This document shows positions 6,383 through 10,105 of a stretch of 10,105 nucleotides of DNA, piece after piece. The stretch comes from an uncultured Bacilli bacterium (lineage in GTDB: Bacteria > Bacillota_I > Bacilli_A > RF39 > UBA660). Numbering within the stretch: position 1 is the stretch's first letter; every line of letters starts with the position of its first letter. The stretch covers positions 1 through 10,105 of the forward strand of contig CAKOPG010000027.1 of NCBI GenBank assembly GCA_934098745.1. The letters run 5' to 3'. Under the pieces are notes generated by a model that worked only from the letters and a program-made list of their open reading frames with translations, did no database searches and had not been told where the DNA came from. Both the position numbers and the translations under genes were made by a program.

Positions 6383-7501
6383 TTAAACTTGCTTTTTATA
6401 ATAATAGAATGAATATCCGATAGCTAATAGAGCTACAATCCAGGCTATAAATATACTAATTGAACCTGTTTGTGGGTTATAACTAGGATTTGTTGGATCT
6501 TTTTCTGGTTCATAGTTTGGACTTGTAGGATCATATTGTGGACTATTAGGATCACTTACAGGATTGTACCAATTATTACTAGAACTGTTGCTAGAATTTT
6601 TATTCGAATTACTTGGTTGATCTGTTGATGCAAAACATGTACCATTTGATTGTGGTGTTGTTCCACTTGGACAAGTTTTTGTTTTTGTTGTTTCATATTT
6701 TACACAATCATATATCCAACTAGCTCCAGCACCGGCTGATGTGTCCGTTGTACAACTATACCCTTGTTTTTCCAATGATGAACATTCTGAATCTGTTGAT
6801 GATATCATAACTCCTGAATCACATGTTTTCTTATCTTTGACAGTTTGTTCTTCTTTAGTGGTAGGTTGTGTATAACAACCATATCCAGCTGAACCACTTG
6901 TTGCTAGGGAGCCATCTGGACATGTTCTTGTTTGCCCAGAATTGCCATTAATTCCTGAAGTCGTAAAGCAATACCCTGTCGATTCATCATATCCACCGGC
7001 TGCACAAGTTATTTTATTATTTGAATTTCTTATTGGTTCTCCATAACAACCATATCCCTGATCGCCATTTCTATATGTGTAACCATTAGAACAGGTTGGA
7101 GTGCTAGATGACTTTGGGTTCGTCGGAGAACTTGATTTTGGAGTTGCTTGATTAGAATTTCCGGTCATTGGTTGTGAACTCGCCGGAGAACTTGACTTTG
7201 GAGTCGTCGAAGAACTTGATTTTGGAGTTGCTTGATTAGAATTTCCGGTCATTGGTTGTGAACTCGCCGGAGAACTTGATTTTGAAGTCGTCGAAGGACT
7301 TGATTTTGGAGTCGTTTGACTAGAATTTCCAGCCGTTGAATTTCCTGTTGTACTACCTGTTGAATTCCCTGTATTTGTAGCTGAATAGGTCTCCTTAATG
7401 GAACTTGCCCCTATAGCGCACACTATAAGTAATAGCATCAGACATGACGCACTAATCATAAGGGTCTTAGATGTTTTCTCTAACTTACTTTCATCGTTCA
7501 T
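6383..7501 (-). CDS. Membrane-anchored, Ser/Thr/Pro- and Cys-rich surface protein, unknown function
   Basis: I do not recognise this 372-residue protein. Residues 14-34 form a hydrophobic signal or anchor after a short charged N-terminus. Residues 41-135 are Ser/Thr/Pro/Asn-rich and contain a 28-residue tandem repeat (about 71-98 and 99-126). Residues 137 to about 292 hold 12 cysteines in short modules, two of them ending GYGCYxxP and others of the form TCPxG and TGYCF. Residues 310-345 are a Pro/Tyr-rich stalk (YDPTSPNYEP, NPSYNP). Residues 348-367 form a C-terminal membrane span before YYYKKQV. There is no LPxTG motif. The even number of cysteines and outside location suggest disulfides. 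The ribosome site (GGAG, 7511-7514) lies inside the end of the divIVA-like gene, with only four bases between the genes, so it belongs to the sepF-divIVA transcript. A role at the septum or cell envelope is inferred only from that context. Confidence 0.8.
   Translation of the reverse strand: MNDESKLEKTSKTLMISASCLMLLLIVCAIGASSIKETYSATNTGNSTGSTTGNSTAGNSSQTTPKSSPSTTSKSSSPASSQPMTGNSNQATPKSSSSTTPKSSSPASSQPMTGNSNQATPKSSSPTNPKSSSTPTCSNGYTYRNGDQGYGCYGEPIRNSNNKITCAAGGYDESTGYCFTTSGINGNSGQTRTCPDGSLATSGSAGYGCYTQPTTKEEQTVKDKKTCDSGVMISSTDSECSSLEKQGYSCTTDTSAGAGASWIYDCVKYETTKTKTCPSGTTPQSNGTCFASTDQPSNSNKNSSNSSSNNWYNPVSDPNSPQYDPTSPNYEPEKDPTNPSYNPQTGSISIFIAWIVALLAIGYSFYYYKKQV
7121..7288 (-). repeat. Near-perfect 84-bp tandem duplication in the surface-protein gene
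   Basis: Bases 7121-7204 and 7205-7288 align with about three differences. Positions 7127-7195 are identical to 7211-7279. The unit encodes 28 residues (TT[SP]KSSSPASSQPMTGNSNQ, then ATPKSSS[SP]). Near identity at the DNA level points to a recent duplication, or homogenisation, in a length-variable stalk. Confidence 0.88.
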
Positions 7502-7505
7502 TTCA

Positions 7506-7967
7506 CTATACTCCTTTTTCTAAATCAATCTTATCTAAATCATTAGCTATTTCTAATTGGGCTTCAAGCAATGATTTTATACGTTCTTTATATATACGCA
7601 TATTTTTTTCGAGCAAAAGACTTTCCTTTTCTATTCTTTCTGACTTTAATAACGCTTCATGAATGATGGAATTTGCATTATTTTTGGCTTCTTCAACTAT
7701 AATTCTAGCCTCTTCGCGAGAAACTTCTTTCATTTTATCAGCAGTTTCTTGAACGGCTAAAATTGCTTTTTCTAATTTATTTGAATCAATATTATTGGTA
7801 TTTTTTTCTTGTAACTTATCATTTAGTTTTTCTATTTTGGCAACGTATGTAGCATTTTCAGTGTTAAGTTTTTCTAATCTTCCAATAACAATATCAATAA
7901 ATCTATTAACTTCATCGATATCATAACCCTTTTCAACTATACTAAATCTTTTCATATGTTTCACCAT
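7506..7967 (-). CDS. divIVA: DivIVA-domain protein
   Basis: The 153-residue protein has the DivIVA N-terminal lipid-binding signature: RFSIVEKGYDIDEVNRFID (residues 7-25), followed by long coiled coil (about 28-150, rich in Glu, Lys and Leu). DivIVA proteins bind curved membrane at septa and poles and recruit division, chromosome-anchoring or cell-wall partners. The family member could also be a GpsB- or SepIVA-like paralogue, but the length and sepF linkage favour DivIVA. The start overlaps the sepF stop as TAATG (one shared base), implying translational coupling, with only a weak GGA before it. A second ATG at 7955 (residue 5) has GGTGA about seven bases upstream and may be the real start, giving 149 residues. 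The usual ylmG and ylmH genes between sepF and divIVA are missing here. Confidence 0.88.
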   Translation of the reverse strand: MVKHMKRFSIVEKGYDIDEVNRFIDIVIGRLEKLNTENATYVAKIEKLNDKLQEKNTNNIDSNKLEKAILAVQETADKMKEVSREEARIIVEEAKNNANSIIHEALLKSERIEKESLLLEKNMRIYKERIKSLLEAQLEIANDLDKIDLEKGV

Positions 7968-8344
7968 TACATATCCATGTCTTCTTGTTTTTTACTGTTA
8001 TCTTCGTCTGATATTGATCCTTCAACATTAACATTTTTAGGTGTGCATAGAAAAATGCCAACACCTATTTTTTGCAAATCTCCTCCGATAGCATAAACTG
8101 TTCCTGATAAAAAATCGATAATTCTTTTTGCTTGCTCTGAAGTAACTCTTTTCATATTAACAACAACGGTATTTCTTTTTTTTAAGTGGTCAGCTATTTG
8201 TTGACTTTCTGAAAAAGCGCGTGGTTCAAGCAAAATCATTTTACCACTGCCACTTGGTACAGTTACCCCTTCTGCGGTATAATATGAATCTTCATTAGTT
8301 TCTTCATCGCTAATCATATCTTTTATTTTTCTTCCAAAGGCCAT
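7967..8344 (-). CDS. sepF: Cell division protein SepF
   Basis: SepF anchors FtsZ to the membrane and bundles or aligns protofilaments at the division site. This 125-residue protein begins with a short amphipathic helix (AFGRKIKDMI) suited to membrane binding, then an acidic, variable linker (13-33). The SepF core spans about 36-110: MILLEPRAF, VVVNMKRV, RIIDFLSGTVYAIGG (74-88, with the conserved DFLSG and a Gly pair), then IFLCTPKNVNVEG. It is slightly shorter than the roughly 150-residue B. subtilis protein, mainly in the linker. ATG 8344 has a near-perfect AAGGAGGT (8351-8358) six bases upstream and a promoter at 8378-8406. It is first in a tight sepF-divIVA-surface protein operon. Confidence 0.95.
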   Translation of the reverse strand: MAFGRKIKDMISDEETNEDSYYTAEGVTVPSGSGKMILLEPRAFSESQQIADHLKKRNTVVVNMKRVTSEQAKRIIDFLSGTVYAIGGDLQKIGVGIFLCTPKNVNVEGSISDEDNSKKQEDMDM

Positions 8345-8377
8345 AATAATACCTCCTTGTATTCTATTTCTACAATA

Positions 8378-8406
8378 AGTTTAACATAATTAAAAGTAAA
8401 ATTCAA
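8378..8406 (-). promoter_or_regulatory. Promoter of the sepF operon
   Basis: On the minus strand TTGAAT (8406-8401) and TAAACT (8383-8378) are 17 bases apart, with a TGT just before the second box (extended -10). The inferred start near 8371 leaves a leader of about 27 bases. A near-palindrome, TTCAA-N5-TTGAA (8402-8416), overlaps the -35 box and could be an operator. Confidence 0.55.
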
Positions 8407-8434
8407 CATGTTTGAACATTTTTTTATAATTTTA

Positions 8435-8475
8435 AGAAAAAAAGAAAAACAATTTGCTAGTATTTTATCTACTAA
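8435..8475 (-). terminator. Possible weak terminator after trmB
   Basis: Directly after the trmB stop, arms 8470-8475 and 8457-8462 pair over six bases (one G-U pair) with a 7-base loop. A U-rich tract (complement of 8435-8449) starts seven bases later. The stem is weak and the spacing loose, but the U-rich stretch and the promoter that follows fit the end of a transcript. Confidence 0.33.
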
Positions 8476-9111
8476 CTACAGTCTTTCTTTTATGGCTTCT
8501 AATTTATTTATTTTTATTCCCATTTTATGAAATTTATATTCATATTCTGTCATAATATTGGATTCATCTAAGCAATTTAAATTGTTTGTTTGCATTATAA
8601 TCTTATATCCATAATTAATAAGACTCTCTAATGAATAATTAAATAAATTTAAATTATCAGTTTTCATAATAATTTTGGCATCTTTTTTAAATATTTTATC
8701 ATATATATTTAGAAATATTTCACTAGTAAGTCTTCTTTTAGCATGTCTATCTTTAGGCCATGGATCGGAAAAATTCAAATATATAAGTTCTATTTCTTTA
8801 GTAAATATTTTTTCTAAATTATGGGCATCCATACGAACTATTTTAAGATTGTTAAGTTCTAATTCGTTAGATTTTTGAATTGCTCTAACAATAACACTAT
8901 CATATTTTTCGATACCTATAAAGTTAATATGGGGATACTTTTTAGCATTTTCTATAATAAAATTACCTTTACCCATACCTATTTCTATGTATATAGGATT
9001 ATTATTGTTAAATAATTGTTGCCATTTTCCCTTATATTCTTCGGGATTAGCAATATAATATTTACCATTAATTATTATTTCATTTGCCCCTTTGACATTT
9101 TTTAATCTCAT
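8476..9111 (-). CDS. trmB: tRNA (guanine-N7-)-methyltransferase TrmB
   Basis: TrmB uses S-adenosylmethionine to methylate N7 of guanosine 46 in the variable loop of tRNA. Counted from ATG 9111 the protein has 211 residues, the usual Firmicutes length. It shows the SAM-binding EIGMGKG (43-49), GIE (66-68), the signature NFSDPWPKDRHAKRRL (113-128), KTDN (150-153) and TEYE (188-191). The frame is open upstream to another ATG at 9159, but that codon lies inside the -35 box of the gene's own promoter. ATG 9111 has GGAGTG five bases upstream and begins MRLKN, like known family members, so the shorter form is chosen. It is transcribed alone, divergently from the cotJ-side operon. Confidence 0.96.
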   Translation of the reverse strand: MRLKNVKGANEIIINGKYYIANPEEYKGKWQQLFNNNNPIYIEIGMGKGNFIIENAKKYPHINFIGIEKYDSVIVRAIQKSNELELNNLKIVRMDAHNLEKIFTKEIELIYLNFSDPWPKDRHAKRRLTSEIFLNIYDKIFKKDAKIIMKTDNLNLFNYSLESLINYGYKIIMQTNNLNCLDESNIMTEYEYKFHKMGIKINKLEAIKERL

Positions 9112-9130
9112 AAAATCACTCCATGTAATA

Positions 9131-9159
9131 AGTATAATAAAATTAAATATACAAGTCAA
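9131..9159 (-). promoter_or_regulatory. Promoter of trmB
   Basis: On the minus strand TTGACT (9159-9154) and TATACT (9136-9131) are exactly 17 bases apart, each one mismatch from the sigma-A consensus. The inferred start near 9124 gives a leader of only about 13 bases, just enough for the GGAGTG ribosome site. Confidence 0.78.
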
Positions 9160-9188
9160 TTAACACAATATATTTTTTGGAATATAAT
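9160..9188 (+). promoter_or_regulatory. Divergent promoter of the cotJ-side operon
   Basis: TTAACA (9160-9165) and a perfect TATAAT (9183-9188) are 17 bases apart on the plus strand, a good sigma-A-like match. The same stretch also resembles a sigma-K promoter: AC at 9163-9164, then 16 bases, then AATATAATA, one base from CATAnnnTA. The -35 box directly abuts that of trmB. The start near 9195 leaves a leader of about 11 bases. Confidence 0.6.
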
Positions 9189-9205
9189 ATTTTGGAAGTG
9201 ATTAG

Positions 9206-9415
9206 ATGAATTTTTTTAATAATATGCCCCCGGTTAATAATAATGGGATACCTTTTAATAACCCAAATATGAATTTTAATGATCAAATGTATTTTCGTCT
9301 AAATGAAATAGAAAATAGAATTAAGAAGATTGAGCAAAGATTAGCAAGACTTGAAGCTAATAATAGTAGTAATTATAATTATTCAGAACCAGATACCTCT
9401 TTATATATGATTTAG
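9206..9415 (+). CDS. Small Asn-rich coiled-coil protein, putative spore-coat-associated
   Basis: I do not recognise a named family for this 69-residue protein. The first 28 residues are rich in Asn, Phe, Met and Pro. Residues 29-51 (FRLNEIENRIKKIEQRLARL) form a short amphipathic, heptad-like helix suited to coiled-coil assembly, and the Ser/Asn/Tyr tail ends SLYMI. It has no signal peptide or membrane span. GGAAGTG (9194-9200) precedes ATG. It is the first gene after the divergent promoter and lies 55 bases before the CotJA-CotJB gene on the same strand, so a role in the spore coat is inferred from position and composition only. Confidence 0.72.
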   Translation: MNFFNNMPPVNNNGIPFNNPNMNFNDQMYFRLNEIENRIKKIEQRLARLEANNSSNYNYSEPDTSLYMI

Positions 9416-9443
9416 GCAGATAACTATACATAAATAGCCTAAA
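9411..9443 (+). repeat. Short inverted repeat spanning a stop codon between two genes
   Basis: TTTAGGC (9411-9417) and GCCTAAA (9437-9443) are perfect 7-bp complements with a 19-base loop. The first arm contains the TAG stop of the small coiled-coil gene. No U-tract follows, so it is more likely a weak stabilising or processing hairpin than a terminator. It may be chance. Confidence 0.3.
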
Positions 9444-9470
9444 GACATATTATAAGTATGGGAGGAAAAA

Positions 9471-9911
9471 ATGAATAATAATTTTTATGATATACCAACT
9501 GATTGGTATAATGAATTTAATAATACTTTTAATAATAAAGATAATTATATGGATAATTCTTCTTTATTCAGTCCTAAAGAAGGTTTTTTAAGAGGAAATA
9601 TGTTTAAAAATTTATATGATCCATATAAGAATTATAAATATGGGGAGTTGAAACCTAATAATAATCGAGAGGAGTTATTATATAATTTATTAAAATATAA
9701 GTTTGCCATGCAAGATATAGACTTATATTTAGATGTTTATCCAAATGATATGCAGATGATTAATTTATATAAGAAATATTTGGAAGAAGAAAAGAAACTA
9801 TGTCAGGAGTATGAAAAAAATTTCGGGCCACTTACTTTAGATAGTATGAATTTAGGAGATAATAATTGGAAATGGATTTCAACACCATGGCCTTGGGAGG
9901 TAGTTAAATAA
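9471..9911 (+). CDS. cotJB: CotJA-CotJB fusion spore-coat protein
   Basis: CotJA, CotJB and CotJC form a coat-associated complex in spore formers. Here a single 146-residue frame carries both small components. Residues 33-52 read FSPKEGFLRGNMFKNLYDPY, matching the CotJA core in which SPxEA is followed by a Gly-Thr-Leu/Phe-Pro segment and a LYxPY end. Residues 66-143 are CotJB: an ELLxxLxxxxFAxxDxxLYLDxxPND helix pair, YEKNFGPLT (114-122), then WKWISTPWPWE (133-143). The first 30 residues are Asn-rich and unlike CotJA. The separate proteins are each roughly 80-90 residues in Bacillus, so the fusion has kept a shortened CotJA part. GGAGG lies five bases before ATG. The stop overlaps the cotJC start as TAATG, so translation is coupled. 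The CotJB part is secure; the CotJA part is a reading of the motif. Confidence 0.9.
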   Translation: MNNNFYDIPTDWYNEFNNTFNNKDNYMDNSSLFSPKEGFLRGNMFKNLYDPYKNYKYGELKPNNNREELLYNLLKYKFAMQDIDLYLDVYPNDMQMINLYKKYLEEEKKLCQEYEKNFGPLTLDSMNLGDNNWKWISTPWPWEVVK

Positions 9912-10105
9912 TGTGGAAGTATGTTAAAACTTTACAATATCCGATTAATATTAAGAAAAAAGATTTAAGAATGGCAAAATATTTGGTTACGCAATACGGA
10001 GGGGCAAATGGCGAATTAGCAGCAGCATGGAGATATTTAAATCAAAGATATACTATGCCAGATGATAAAGGAAAGGCTCTTCTTACGGATATTGGTACTG
10101 AAGAA
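9911..10105 (+). CDS. cotJC: CotJC, manganese-catalase-family spore-coat protein (C-terminus beyond window)
   Basis: Only the first 65 residues are present; the right edge cuts the gene in frame. MWKYVKTLQYPI, YLVTQYGGANGELAAAWRYLNQRYTMPD and LLTDIGTEE match CotJC closely. CotJC belongs to the manganese catalase family. Glu35, in GANGELAAA, corresponds to a di-manganese ligand of the family. The last residue, Glu65 of TEE, corresponds to the next ligand; its partner His would lie just outside. The gene starts inside the stop of the CotJA-CotJB gene (TAATG). GGAGG (9896-9900), inside the end of that gene, is its ribosome site. It presumably assembles in the coat of the developing spore with CotJA and CotJB and may break down peroxide. 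Confidence 0.96.
   Translation, partial: MWKYVKTLQYPINIKKKDLRMAKYLVTQYGGANGELAAAWRYLNQRYTMPDDKGKALLTDIGTEE

Noticed and set aside
6465..6575. Eukaryotic-type RNA polymerase tail or a eukaryotic transfer
   Set aside because: Only a few loose units are present, next to a bacterial membrane anchor; convergence in a Pro/Tyr linker is enough to explain it.
7471..7662. Plus-strand open frames at 7471-7662 and 8675-8878
   Set aside because: They are antisense to the divIVA-like gene and trmB respectively, both firmly identified.
9112..9159. Longer trmB start at ATG 9159 (16 extra residues)
   Set aside because: The codon sits in the -35 box of the trmB promoter. The extra residues (hydrophobic, MTCIFNFII) are not a TrmB feature, and ATG 9111 has a good ribosome site.
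1..10105. Mycoplasma-type code with TGA as tryptophan
   Set aside because: TGG is used for Trp at conserved positions (WTG, DPWP, WPWE). No in-frame TGA occurs in the long genes, so reassignment is not needed, though TGA is also not used as a stop here.

Overview
The window is a very AT-rich piece of a bacterial genome, most likely a low-GC Bacillota of class Bacilli (a gut Erysipelotrichales- or RF39-like lineage is an inference). This rests on strong Shine-Dalgarno sites (AAGGAGGT, GGAGGTG), sigma-A-like promoters, SepF and DivIVA as division genes, a YfhO-family membrane protein, WXG100 proteins and a CotJ spore-coat operon. All nine visible stop codons are TAA or TAG. The long open frames need no reassigned TGA.

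Layout. Everything from 1 to 9111 is on the minus strand; 9206 to the right edge is on the plus strand. Reading the minus strand from right to left: trmB (tRNA m7G46 methyltransferase, 9111-8476); then sepF (8344-7967), divIVA-like (7967-7506) and a repeat- and Cys-rich membrane-anchored surface protein (7501-6383). These last three are tightly packed behind one promoter. Next comes a hairpin gap and a large YfhO-family multi-pass protein (6310-3833). A clear promoter (3734-3706) then drives a type VII secretion (T7SS, Esx) cassette: a canonical WXG100 protein (3633-3358), a second WXG100-like protein whose WxG turn is replaced by Tyr-Gln-Ser (3343-3050), two tandem stem-loops, and a very large gene that starts at 2948 and runs off the left edge after 982 codons.

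That large gene is the most interesting item. It has a helical, coiled-coil N-terminus, a middle with a 77-residue internal duplication, a Gly/Ala-rich hydrophobic segment, then an array of 21-residue repeats (63-bp tandem DNA repeats) leading to an unseen C-terminus. Its position behind two small helical Esx proteins suggests a T7SS substrate, possibly an LXG-like polymorphic toxin. The effector end is outside the window, so its activity is unknown.

On the plus strand a divergent promoter drives a small Asn-rich coiled-coil protein, a single protein that appears to fuse CotJA and CotJB, and cotJC (manganese-catalase family, cut by the right edge). This is a spore-coat operon and implies a spore-forming lineage or one descended from spore formers. 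The trmB and cotJ-side promoters are back to back, with their -35 hexamers touching.
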